DNA of 64,000 bases. Origin: Tenrec ecaudatus (Eukaryota; Chordata; Mammalia; Afrosoricida; Tenrecidae). A model generated the notes under the pieces. It had not been told where the DNA came from. It was given only the letters and a program-made list of their open reading frames with translations, and did no database searches. Position 1 is the first letter of the stretch; every line of letters starts with the position of its first letter. This document shows, piece after piece, positions 9,127 to 19,802 of this stretch. The stretch is taken from NCBI RefSeq assembly GCF_050624435.1, contig NC_134546.1:40875501-40939500 (forward strand), given 5' to 3'. A program made the position numbers and the translations under genes.

Positions 9127-10650
9127 ATGTAACAGTTTTATTGACATATATTTTTAAATAAATAATTCTCAGATCTTACAATTCAGTAGCTCAATCATAG
9201 TATGAAGAGTTGTGCCATCACCGCTACAATCAATTTTAGAACATTTCTTGTACTTATTGTTTTAGCTCCCCCATTTCCCTCAACCTCCCCTGCCATACTC
9301 CCAAGGAAGCATTCATCCAATTACTGTCTCTAAAGATGTACTGAGTTAGTTAAAGTTTATTGTGCCAACCTGTCCAATAAACACATGTGGGATTATTTGA
9401 AGGGCAGAGAGATAAATGGCTCGGTGAGGCTCGCCTTTTTAGTTCTCGGGTCTCATGCTTTCTGGTGGTCAGACCAGGATGCAGATGCCTTAGCCAGTCC
9501 CCTGCTTCAGCTGGCAAAGCTCATTTCCTGTAAGAAATCCCCAAGGAGAAACCACATGGACCTACTCTGATGCAGCCCTGGGTACTGGAGCAGCCACGTG
9601 GAAACCCCTGCTAGCGCTGAGATGCTCACACGTTCACTGATTCAGCTTTCCCCTTGCAGTCGGCATCATAGTGTGTGTTTTGTGAGATGGAGGAAGACTT
9701 TGTGGATTGGTGTCAGACATATGGGTTAACGTTGGACTTGTGGGCTTGGGCAGCACTGGGTTGGGATGTTTTCTTGATGTGCACTTGACCTTTATATAAA
9801 ACTCTCTCTTATATACATGAGTTTCTGTGGATTTGTTTCTCTAAAGTACCCAGACTAATGCATGTACCTACCCTGGATTTTTCATACAAAAAACACACAT
9901 TTTTTCTTAGATCTAAAAATTGAACAACAATACAAAAGTAGAATGGAAAAACCTCAATAATAAGAAAGTAAAAAATGTTAAAAACTAGAACAAATTTAAA
10001 ATGGGTCAAAAGGGAGAACACATCATAAGGTATTAAATTTTAACCTAACTGCATCTGCAATGATCCACTTCCCAATGCCCTCTGCAAGCAATTCATAGCA
10101 AAGCTGCTCACACCCCTGAGCTATGGTCAGGGAGAACTCAACGTGGCCTTAATCCACATATACTTCCCCTTCACTTGTTTTTCACTGAAACAACTTCAGA
10201 ATGGGCCAAAAGGGAGATCAAATGAAAAGACACTACATTCTGACCTAACTGTGTCTGCTGCAATCGGCTTTCCAGTGCTCTCTGTCATATTGGAAGGCCA
10301 TTTACATCTCTCAACTGTGGTCAGAGAGGATTCAACAGAGGCTTAATCTATGTGTGGACCCTGCAAATGGACTCTGGGCTTCTGCTGGCATCCATGGCTT
10401 TCTGCAAACCAGGTGTGCACAATTTAAGCTCTGATACCATTTCCTCCTTCAGATTCGGGTTTTATTATTTACAATCCTTGGATCACACAGGCTGGTGTGC
10501 TTCTTCCATGAGGACTAGGTTGGTGCCTCACTTAGATGACTGTTTGTTTGAAGACTAGCCTTTAAGTCCCCAGACACTATTCTTCCTGATAGCCGGGCAC
10601 CATTTAGTTGCTTTGCTACAGCACCCATACCTTCAGTGATCTATAAGAGG
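9127..10650 (-). mobile_element. Older L1 3' UTR (family B), interrupted by an LTR
   Basis: Plus-strand text reads TTTTATTGACATATA..., CAATTTTAGAACATTTC and GTCTCTAAAGATGTAC, which is the antisense of an old L1 3' end. It resumes after 9867 with CTACCCTGGATTTTTCATAC. The same order of blocks occurs at 42690-43400, 50253-51640 and 55325-55680. No open frame is left. Confidence 0.8.
9342..9862 (+). mobile_element. Solo LTR-like element, 521 bp
   Basis: Begins TGAGTTAGTTAAAG and ends GACTAATGCA (TG...CA), with an exact 5-bp duplication TGTAC on each side (9337-9341, 9863-9867). A TATA-like CTTTATATAAAA lies near the 3' end. Close relatives occur at 34654-35179 (minus) and 59427-59938, with a partial relative at 44439-45045. 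The termini and 5-bp duplication fit an ERVL/MaLR-type solo LTR. The family name is unknown to me, and no internal retroviral sequence is present. Confidence 0.85.
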
Positions 10651-11050
10651 GCTTCTTTTTTAAAACCGAGATTAAATAGAAAAATTTGTCCTCAATATTT
10701 ACAAATTGTCCAATTAGTATTTTCTCAGTCGTCAGAGATATTTTGGTATATCGTGAACTCCAGGCTTTAATGTCCACTTTAGAAATTTTGCTTTCAGAAA
10801 GATCATGCCTGATGAAGACTAACTTGAGAAGCAGACAAAGCTCTAGTTAATCTTTTGCATTTTAAAGCAAACATATACACACACACAAGGAGCTGAATGA
10901 ATCAAGGTTATTTCATTTTATCTAATCAAAACGAAGGAAGACTGAACAGATAACGAGGGTGTCTCTAGGTTTTCAGAGTCGGTGTGATACTACCAAAGTA
11001 AGGTTGTCATTGCTGGATCTAAGCCCTCCGATCGATTTTGCCTAACTTTG
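10651..11050. other. Unassigned non-coding sequence
   Basis: Nothing recognised apart from a very short (CA)n run near 10873. Confidence 0.45.
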
Positions 11051-11051
11051 T

Positions 11052-11935
11052 GTTATTGTAGTTGAGGTGAGGTGCTGACCAGTTGTTTCTGAGTCAGCGA
11101 ACCCCGGTGAGTCGCTCTCTCAGCCAGCACCCCCTCACAGTCACGGCCATGTTCGAGTCGTCGTCGCGGGCACTATGTCAGCCCATCCTCCGGCAATCTT
11201 CCTCTTCTTCTCTGGCCTAGTTTGCCAAACATGATATCTTTGTTCAGGGACTGGTCTCTGCTGACAAATGTCCAAAGTATGAGAGATGAAATCTTTATGA
11301 TAAGCATTATGACTAATAATTCCGAGACAGATTTGTTTGTTCTTTGGGTAGTTGATGGTACTTTCAATAGTCTTTGCCAGCATGATAATTCACATGGGCC
11401 AGTCCTCCTCTCATCTTCTGGATGCATTGTCCAACTTTCACATGCACATGAGGGACTGAAAATGCCAAGGCTTGAGCCAGGCACACCTTAGTCTTTAGAG
11501 TGACATCCTCGCTCTTTAACACGTCAAAGAGGTCTTACGCTGCAGGTTTGCCCGATGCAATGCATCATTTGATTTCTTAACCGCTGCTTCCACCCTAACA
11601 ACGTCTATCTTTTCTCTGTTTATCATAATGTTACCTATGGATCCAGTTATGGGGATTGGGGTTTTATTACCGACTTGTAACCCCTACTGAAGGCTGTAGT
11701 CTTTGATCTTCAGCAACAAGGGTTCCAAGTCTTCCTTGCTTTCAGCAAGCTAGGTTATGTTATCTGCATATCTGGGGTTGTTAATAAGCCTTCTTCTGAT
11801 CTTGATGCCAAATTCTCCTTCATATAGTCCCGCTTCTCCGATTATTTGGTCAGCACACAGACTGAATAAGTATAGTGAACGTATACAACCCTGATGCATG
11901 TCTTTCCTCCCTTTAAGCCATGCACTATTCCCTGC
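11052..11935 (-). mobile_element. RTE/BovB-like LINE, 3' portion
   Basis: Plus-strand text is the antisense of the RTE reverse-transcriptase 3' region. Recognisable blocks are TTGCCAAACATGATATC, GGGACTGGTCTCTGCTGAC, TCTTTGGGTAGTTGATGGTAC and TATCTGCATATCTGGGGTTG (the YADD region on the other strand). Frames are broken throughout. This LINE shares its tail with AfroSINE and probably mobilises it. Confidence 0.85.
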
Positions 11936-12304
11936 TTCTGTTCACATGACTATTTCTTTTCAGTTGTTGTTATTATTGTTGCAGGAATTTGCTTGAGTGG
12001 CAAAACATTCTCCCTTTCAACTTTTGCAGGCTTCTCACTTGCGATCCTCTGTTTGCAAATGGAAATCTTGAAGAACAGGTGTTGCTGGGTTTAACAGGGA
12101 AATTGGGCTATACCAGGATTTTTGAGACTAGATAGAAATATTTGCAATGGCAAGTGTCCTGAAATACAAAAAAAAATACACGTTTTCTTCTATCTACATT
12201 GTGTACTGCTCTTTTAAACTACATAAAAAGGAATAAAGGCTTTTTCTTTAATGAGAAGGAAAACAGATACAGAAAGCCAATGAGCTATTAAGTCACTGTG
12301 TAAT

Positions 12305-12475
12305 GCAGGCAGCTAATGTGTCTGGCTGCTAACAGGATGGTTGGTGGGTCCATGACTTGTTTCTGAAAAATCAGTCATTGAAAACCCAAGAGAGCACAGT
12401 TCTATTCTGATGCACATGAGATCACCACGTGTGCATCAGTCTGCTAGACAGCAATGAGTGGGACAAGGTAATGAA
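12305..12475 (+). repeat. AfroSINE (variant subfamily)
   Basis: Has GGCTGCTAACAGGATGGTTGG, then AAAAATCAGTCATTGAAAACCC and GAGCACAGTTCTATTCTGATGC. A similar variant body occurs at 27222-27402. Confidence 0.8.
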
Positions 12476-12735
12476 TTATAAGGAAAGCTTACATGTTATT
12501 GCCCCATCCATAGGCCCATTTCAATTATGACCTCTTTTCTCCCCCAAAATAACTGCTATCCTGTTGCAGGTACATTTGTTTTATTCACCATATTATCACT
12601 AAATATGATAAAGCAATCCAAGTGTTTCATTTGTCCATTCATATATATATGTGAATATGCTATATGTGATATAGTAATATATATGGATTCATATACATGT
12701 GTATGTGAATTAATATAGCTTTATGAATATTTAAA

Positions 12736-12932
12736 ACCAAACTCACTGCCCTCAAATTTATTCCAATTCATAATGGTCCCATAAGACACAGTAGAACTGT
12801 CCCTCTATGTTTCTTATGCTGTAAATCTTTACAGGTGCAGACAGCCTTCTCTTTCTCCTAGTGGATTGATGGGTTTGAGCAAACACTCTTGCAGTTAGCA
12901 AACCCATTAAGCCACGAGGAGCTCTGGTGGTT
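12736..12932 (-). repeat. AfroSINE
   Basis: Full-length reverse-orientation copy ending in GAGGAGCTCTGGTGG, the reverse of the SINE opening. A short (CA)n run at 12940-12954 follows. Confidence 0.9.
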
Positions 12933-13094
12933 ATATTTTCACACACACACACACCTCTCCTCCTGTATCACTCCTTTATTAAGGTCTTCTGAGTGAGGCT
13001 GACTGAATGGACAGTAAGTTCTTCGGTCCCCTCTGTTTCTGGCTTATAGGCAGCAGGACCCAGAGGTATGATCCAACTCATGTTTAAACCCCTT

Positions 13095-13255
13095 GGGAGG
13101 AAGTGGGGCAGGAAATGAGCTGATACCAAGGTCTCAAAAGAATGTTTTGAAAATGATGGTGGCAACATATGTACAAATGTGCTTGACGCAATGGATGGAT
13201 TGTGATAATAGCTGTAAGAGTGATCAATAAAATGATTTTTTGAAAATAATAATAA
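13095..13255 (+). mobile_element. Short L1 3' end
   Basis: Only the last 150 bp or so of the lineage-specific L1: GAATGTTTTGAAAATGATGG, GTGCTTGACGCAATGGATGG, CAATAAAATGATTTTTTG and an A-rich tail. Confidence 0.85.
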
Positions 13256-13625
13256 AAATAACCCCCTTGGGAAGCCTAAGTGATAATGTTTTCTTTTACC
13301 AGGAGACGCATGTCTGTTTGGGTTTTTGTTTTGTTTTGTTTTATCAACATTTTTTAAAACATTTTTTAGGGACTCATACAACTCTAATCACAATCTTTTT
13401 GTTTTGTTTTGTCTGGTTGTTTTTGAATGTGTTTTTATGTCAGCAGATTTAAAGCTCAGTACCTATGTCCAATAATTCTTTGGAGAATGAAAATGGTGAT
13501 AATCTAATTTTTTAGTTGAAATACTTAGGTGAAGAGATACTTCCTCTCATCCACTATTTTATGACTCAATGGAATTGTTCGCATAGAAAAGGCAGGAGAG
13601 TCACTCGATCCTTCTCCGTTATGAG
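13256..13625. other. Mostly unassigned, with a tiny antisense L1 end
   Basis: A 50-bp antisense L1 3' end (around 13350-13398, AGGGACTCATACAACTC) is visible. The rest is not recognised. Confidence 0.45.
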
Positions 13626-14030
13626 ATGTTATGGATCGATTGTGTCTCCCCAAAAGATAATGTTGCAGTCCTAACCCCTGGTACCTTTGCATGTGACTTT
13701 ATTTAGGAATAAACATCGTTGTAGCTGTGATTAATTAAACGAACATAAAGTCATACTGAAGTAGCATGCACCAATACGATGGTGTCCTTATGAAGAAAGG
13801 AGAAGTGGCACGCACACTGTGTGAAGGCAAAGGCAGAGACTGACCACAAGCCAAGACATGAAGTTACCAAAAGCTGAGAGAGGAAACGGATCTTGCCCTA
13901 AAGCATTCAGCAGGGAACACAGGGCGCTTTGCGCCCTCAACAGCAACTTCTAGCCTTAGGAGCTGTGTAAGACAACACAGTTCTCTTGCTGTTGTTGTTA
14001 TTTTAACCACACAGCTTGCCTCTGAAGCAT
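13626..14030 (+). mobile_element. MLT1-like (ERVL-MaLR) LTR
   Basis: TGTTATGGATCGATTGTGTC, CCCAAAAGATAATGTTGCAG, CCTAACCCCTGGTACC and a late GACAACACAGTTCTC...GTTATTTTAACCACAC block follow the order of an old placental MaLR LTR. Confidence 0.75.
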
Positions 14031-14040
14031 GTTTTAAAAG

Positions 14041-14420
14041 GTGTGTTTATGTATAGGTATTGATGCACACATGGATCTAAGCCTAGTGGATGGTGTTCAA
14101 TCCATAGTAATTATCATCCAGTTTGACACTCACGGTGTCCTGTCTTTGGCCAATGAGGGCCTTTCCAGCTGGGCCCTTGGGTCTGTGTTCATGGCTCTGG
14201 TAGACGTGACAACTTGCTCACACTCTAGTATGACAAGGGAGTCAAACATAGCATTTGATATATTTACTGCCCCGAACCAGTCACTGCTCCAAGAAGCCCT
14301 GCTTCTTTTGGTGGGAAACGGTATGACAGCATTTCAGGACCACAATCTGGGGGCTGGTTTGCTCACCGCTGCCGGGTTGCTCATGATTTTCTAGGCCTCT
14401 TCAATGAGCACACATAAGAT
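14041..14420 (+). mobile_element. Old L1M 3' UTR, sense orientation
   Basis: CCAATGAGGGCCTTTCCAGC, CACAATCTGGGGGCTGG and TTCTAGGCCTCTTCAATGAGC match the arrangement I know from L1ME-type 3' UTRs. An open frame of 117 codons at 14041-14394 falls inside this non-coding repeat and is not a gene. Confidence 0.65.
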
Positions 14421-15184
14421 TGTTAAAAAGGGAAATGCTGTTTTTTGAAAACCAACGTTTTACTGTTAAGCCAATCATTCATTTAAAATATAAAATACTT
14501 CTGATGAATGCTGATATTTCTAATTAAATTCAGGACTACAGGTTTAGGGTTTTTAATTTTATTTTACCTCTTCTGTGTGACTTTATCTTGCCTGTCTTCC
14601 ATGCTGGAGAGTAATCCTGAGTCTCAAGGCAGAAGGTAAGATAGAAGTAGAATGCCCCACGATTGCAGCTTACTTTATTCGACATGACACATATCAGAAT
14701 CTCAGAAATACATAATTACTAAGAACAGCTAGATTTCCCCCACATATTCCCCTTAGCGTATGCCTTCTGTAATAGTTGTACCATATGCATATTGTCAGAT
14801 AATCTTTGCATACCATTCTCTCCCTCTAATCCTTACATTGGCTTCCGTATACAAGTCATGGTTCTTGTAATGCTAATGACCGGCCTGAGTCCGGGTCAGT
14901 GTCTTTCTGCCTATTTTGATTGTCTTTAGTTTATTCTCCGGGAGAGAGGAGAACATTATTTCCTGCGTTCTTGCATGTTTGCCCATGCTTTTTATACGTA
15001 AAGGTCAGTTTTGCTGACTATAAAACCCTTGGCTCGCATGTTTTGTAAGTGTCTTAATTAGGTAGTCCATTTTTCTCTGGCATAAAGTCTTGCTGGTAAA
15101 ACCTCTAATGATAATTTTATTGTTCTTATAAAGTATGCATTGCCTGATCTCCTTTCCTTAAAAGTCCAGTAATTATTACTAGAT

Positions 15185-15375
15185 CATGGCTCAGTGGAGA
15201 AACTGATGGGGCAGCAAACTAAGTAACCAGCTACTCCACCAGAGACAGACGTGGCGTCCGCGTTCCCTAAAACGCTACAGTCTTGGAAACCCTGTCACGC
15301 ACGTCTACTCCGTCCCAGAGAGCCCCTGTGCATTAAGATGGACTCCGTGACAGTGCGCATGTCTTGGTGTTGACT
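15185..15375 (+). repeat. AfroSINE, diverged
   Basis: CGCTACAGTCTTGGAAACCC, ACTCCGTCCCAGAGAGCCCC and a degraded head are visible. Confidence 0.7.
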
Positions 15376-15611
15376 GTTCTAGGTAGATATTCTCAGATAC
15401 ATGGCGACTTCTTTCAAGATGTAGCTTCAATCATTTTTTTTAACTTTCAGAAATTATTTCTTGAATTATAGTTTTAGTATTTGGTCTGTTTCCTTGGTTT
15501 TCGTTTTTTCTGGAGAACTTCCTAGCATCTACATGTTAGAACTTTATCATCAATTTGTCATTTTATCTTGAATAATTTTTATTTTTAGGATTCTTAGTCT
15601 CACCATTTCTT

Positions 15612-15668
<57 letters not shown>
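15612..15668. repeat. (TC)n microsatellite
   Basis: About 26 TC units. Confidence 0.97.
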
Positions 15669-15669
<1 letters not shown>

Positions 15670-16200
15670 ATTAAGGAACAAAAATCCTGAGGAGTACCAT
15701 TTATTTCTTATAAAATAATGTCTGTATGTGAATTTTCTCCTGCTCCATCTAATTAAATCTTCATTTCTTAAATGATTGCTCTCTTTTTTCCCTAAGTCTT
15801 TTCTGAGTTCTGTTACCTTATTTCTAAAGAGTGTTTAAATTTGATTTATGTTTTTATTCCATATCCTGTATCTCTTTATCAATATCTTTTATCATATTTC
15901 AAAATAGAAGGTTATAATCTCCATGTGCTCTGTGAACACGTCCTAGTGTGTTTTCATTACCTGTTTTTATTCCACTTTTTTCTTTTCCTTTCTTAACTGA
16001 CTTATGGCTCCTTTTATGTAAAATTCATTTTTCTGAAGTTTTAGAAAGAAGAGTGAGTCCAGTAGTCTTGCAAACATCATAGAGCTCCTGTTGTTTTCCT
16101 GAAGTATTAAAAAAAGAGAGAGAGAGAAAAATTAGCTTGATGAGTTTGCCTGGTTCTTGGAACCCTTTCTTCCCTTTGTCTCTATTGTTTTCATCCTGAT

Positions 16201-18045
16201 CAATTTTGGTCCCACTCCCAAGAGTCTATAGTCGAGCCCTGTGTCAGGAGGGATTCCTGGCTGGGAAGTTTCTGAAGTTCAATAGCCCCTTTGCTCTCAT
16301 CTCTCTCGCCCTCACTGTCCACTGCTTGCTCTCATCTGTTAATGGAGTGGGGACATCTCGCGGGGCAGCTGCCCTTCTCAAACTGGCCTGTCGCACGTCC
16401 AGCAAGTATCTCCTGACGCTTTTTTTCTACTCTGTCCTTAGATTCCTTAGAGGCCCCGTGGCTTTGCCCAGCCCAGATGGCAGTAGCAGGCAGGACTTGT
16501 AGCCATTGACTCGTTAATACTCCAGTGTATGGTGGGTGTTCTGAGGCCACCTGGTCGTCCAATTGGGTTTGGAGTGTATTTGGTTGTGCTGGCTAACTGC
16601 TCTCTACCTGTTGTTTTGTGGGGGTTTGGGAGAGATGCTAAAGCTGGGCCACTGCCATCATCTTCCTACAACCTTATCCGTCCTAAAGCAAACACGTAAA
16701 AAGACGATTGCTATTGTCCAGCACACAGCAGGTAAGATGAAGGATTTTAAGCAGTGTCTCAAGAGATCGTCTTGTCCAGTTCCTGCTGCCAGACAAGAAA
16801 ACCATCTTGCTAAATTTAGAATAGGCAGCGGGAGTCCTTGAAATTAAGCAAGAGGAAGAACCTGTTGTTTAGCAGGTTGAAAATGGGCTATTTTCCTATA
16901 GTTTTCATGCAATTAAAATCTGAATACATAAATGTGTATCAAAATAGTGTACATTTGAATGAAAATAAAATTAGACATATACCCAAAAATATGGATATCA
17001 GGTTTATGTTGCATTTGAGTATGGCTGCGTGTTAAAAAAAAATCCCTGTCGTAGTCATAATCATAAATGGGATATTAACTAAGAATAGCTACCCTTTTTT
17101 ATAAATCTGAAATTCAGGGAACAATAACATCCAATTCAACCAGTTTGTGAATACCTTTTGGAGAGAGCCAGGATATTTTCATGTAAATTCTTGTGAATTA
17201 ACTAAGGAATAAAATCTCAAGTGATGGTTAAATATTGAACTGACAAATAATAGGAGGATCTTTAAAAGAGAAAGAAACATACTTCGCCTTAATAATGAAC
17301 ACAAACAGCTAAAATACAACATGAAAGTAACCTGAAAGTAAACAAGATGTGTCACTCATAGAGTGCTTCATTATTTCTCATAGCCTCTAGTGGAGGAAAG
17401 GGTGGGTGCCACTCTGTTATCTTATGGTAGACAGTACCCTTACACCATAAAATCCATCTCTTCATTTTCTGGCTGAAAAGATCATTGTGAAAAAGGCTTG
17501 CCAGGGAGTGGAGGTCATGCTGATTTATTGGCAATTAAACCTGCAGGATTTCCGCCTTCCTTTCAACACAAAGTATCCGAGGCTATTCAGCCAGGGTGAT
17601 TACATAGTGGGCTATCCGCTACAGCCCAGGAGTCTTTCTGTTAGTGCACAAGGGATACAATTGACTTGGCTGTATCTAGAAAATTACTGCTATTTTCTGT
17701 GCAGATTCTTGTTGTATCACCCTCAAATCACCTGGGCCCAAAGAATTACCTTGTTAGTCAGTTTAATAAAGCAAAATCTTGTGGAGTAGCATGTAATTCT
17801 ACTTGGAAGTGTAAGAACTTTAGTACAAATACAGACATGTACTCAACTAAAGCAAGTGAATAGCTTACTGGATCTCTATAATCCTTGCAGTGTCTCTCAG
17901 TCCTAGCTTCCTGAAATATTGGCTACTGAGGGATGAGTGTTTGGACTTAGTATTTGGTGTAAATGAAGTATCGTTGATCCATTTCATCTCCAGACACAAC
18001 ATAAGTTACTTAGGCTAGCTATTTAGACCATGAATGACATGCATG
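16201..18045. other. Repeat-poor, apparently unique stretch
   Basis: Apart from possible old L1 sequence up to about 16.5 kb, I see no repeat. Open frames such as 17487-17789 (100 codons) have no recognisable domain and no exon-like flanks. This is the longest repeat-poor part of the left half and a candidate for non-coding regulatory DNA. Confidence 0.45.
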
Positions 18046-18090
18046 AAGGGGCTTCAAAAGTTCATGGAAAGTTTCCATTATCTTTCCATT
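18046..18090. repeat. Possible MITE end
   Basis: GGGCTTCAAAAGTTCATGGAAAG is the kind of terminus seen in old palindromic DNA-transposon fragments. The opposite type of end, ACTTTTGAAGCCCCC, occurs near 39310. Confidence 0.35.
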
Positions 18091-19080
18091 TCATATATAG
18101 ACATTCTTACGTGTCTGCAATGGAAGGCAGGCTCAGATGCTAAAAATGATGGAATCTGAGGAATGCAAGTAGAGGAGAAAGAAGAGGGAGGTGGGAATAG
18201 GTTGAGGGAGGAAGGAGAAACATGATCAGACTAGCATTTCTGCCTTTGCCCAACCCCAAAATTGGCTCTGCTAGTTAAAGAGGAAATGCTGACTACCTGA
18301 TAGTGTACCTTATAGGACTAACTGCCTTAAAGACTAGCCTTCCTCCACCATTCTTAGCTCCTTCAGCCCTGCCAACTTGTGTGACGAAGGTCTTATGCAT
18401 ATGTACATCCATTCATATATCCATCTGTACATCCACCCGTCTATTTAATAAGTCGATTTTGAGATTTCAATATGTGCCCGGGGAAGCAGTGTGGGGGCCA
18501 CAACTGACCTCCCTAGCTCTTAAGACTGACTGCCACGAGGCAGACGTCTGAAATAACTCCACCATCTATATGTCTTTCCCTGTTGCCACAAACTCTCCGT
18601 CCCACGGCACTCCTTCTGTGGTTTTGTTTGATAATTCATTGCTGTGACCACACAGAACCCACTGACCATGCTCACGATTATGGGTTTTATAGGGAAATTA
18701 GCATTATATAATTCACTTGACACCTGCTCAAGAGACAGATGTTCAGTCAAGACAATCTCTGTCTTGTCCACAGGCAGACTCATGATGTGGCCTCTGGCCT
18801 CTTCAGGCAACGTTTCCAAGCTCTTTCAGGACTGCTTGTGAGTGCTGAAGGGTCTGCCAGTCTGCTATAAGCTTCAAGCCAAAGGCACTCAGTTCCAACT
18901 CCATGAGTCAGCAGACCAGCTCCCTCATTAAAGTGCCCAGAGGCCTCCCACTTCAGGAGCCAGCCTCCTGCCCAAAGCACTCAGCTTTACTTCCTTTGTG
19001 GGCTGTAAAGTCTACCACTCTGGCTCATGCTCTGGCTTTTGGTTCTGCTGATGTTGCTCCCCCACCTATCCTCAGTTTGG
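18091..19080. other. Unassigned, possibly including an old LTR
   Basis: 18540-19010 has loose resemblance (GATAATTCATTGCTGTGACCACACAG) to the LTR at 30518-30996. The resemblance is too weak to call. Confidence 0.4.
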
Positions 19081-19089
19081 GATCTAACC

Positions 19090-19403
19090 CAGCGGTTCTC
19101 AACCTGTGGGTCGCGACCCGTTTGGGGAGTCAAATGACCCTGTCACAGGGGTTACCTAAGACCATCAGAACACACATAAATATTTCACAATATATAATTA
19201 CATATTGTCTTGTGATTAAGTAATATGCATTAATTATGTTTAACTCTGTTCAATTAATTATAATGAAAATATATCCTGTATATCAGATATTTACAGTATG
19301 ATTCATAACAGTAGCAAAATTACAGTTATGAAGTGTCAATGAAAATAATTTTATGAAGAACTGTATGAAAGGGTGGAGGCATTAGGAAGGTTGAGAACCA
19401 CTG
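19090..19403 (+). mobile_element. SPIN-family non-autonomous hAT transposon
   Basis: Complete 314-bp element. The left end reads CAGCGGTTCTCAACCTGTGG and the right end GGTTGAGAACCACTG, giving the inverted termini. The GGGTCGCGACCCGTTTGGGG palindrome and the CACAGGGGTTACCTAAGACC block are typical of SPIN. A perfect 8-bp target duplication ATCTAACC flanks it (19082-19089, 19404-19411), as expected for hAT. No transposase is encoded, so it was moved in trans. SPIN is known for horizontal transfer among tetrapods, including tenrec. Confidence 0.95.
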
Positions 19404-19800
19404 ATCTAACCTGTCTCCTATCCTAGATGAAGAAAGTTCAGTGCACAGGGCTCTCAGGTTTCAAAGGATGGGTGGGCTCCATTCCTGGCACTTCTCTCCT
19501 GCTGGGAGTAAATACTCCCTGTCCTGCTTCTAAGAGTGCTCATTTTATACCCAACAGGATGACAACCAAAATTAACCCTATAACAACCAGAGCTGAATTA
19601 TATAATCCAGTCAGTCAGTATCCTCCCCCACCTTCTTACCTAGATTCATCAAGAAAACTAAGTTTATTTGGTGGGCGTAACAAAGGCTAGAAGAGCCATA
19701 TTAAATAATTCACTACATTGCAGTGCCAATTATTATTCTAAGCCGTTGGGACATAGGATGGCTCTGCACTGTACTGTGTTTTCTTTTCTTTTCTGTCTTT
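19404..19800. other. Unassigned non-coding sequence
   Basis: No gene or repeat recognised. Confidence 0.45.
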
Positions 19801-19802
19801 CT

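Larger units (their letters stand above)
14421..16200. mobile_element. Probable old L1 remnants, antisense-like, diffuse
   Basis: T-rich text with phrases such as CAGAAATTATTTCTTGAATTATAG and CTGTATCTCTTTATCAATATC resembles antisense old L1 upstream/ORF1 region. It is too diverged to delimit. Interrupted by an AfroSINE and a (TC)n tract. Confidence 0.4.

Noticed and set aside
14041-14394. 117-codon open frame
   Set aside because: Lies wholly within an old L1M 3' UTR, which does not code for protein.
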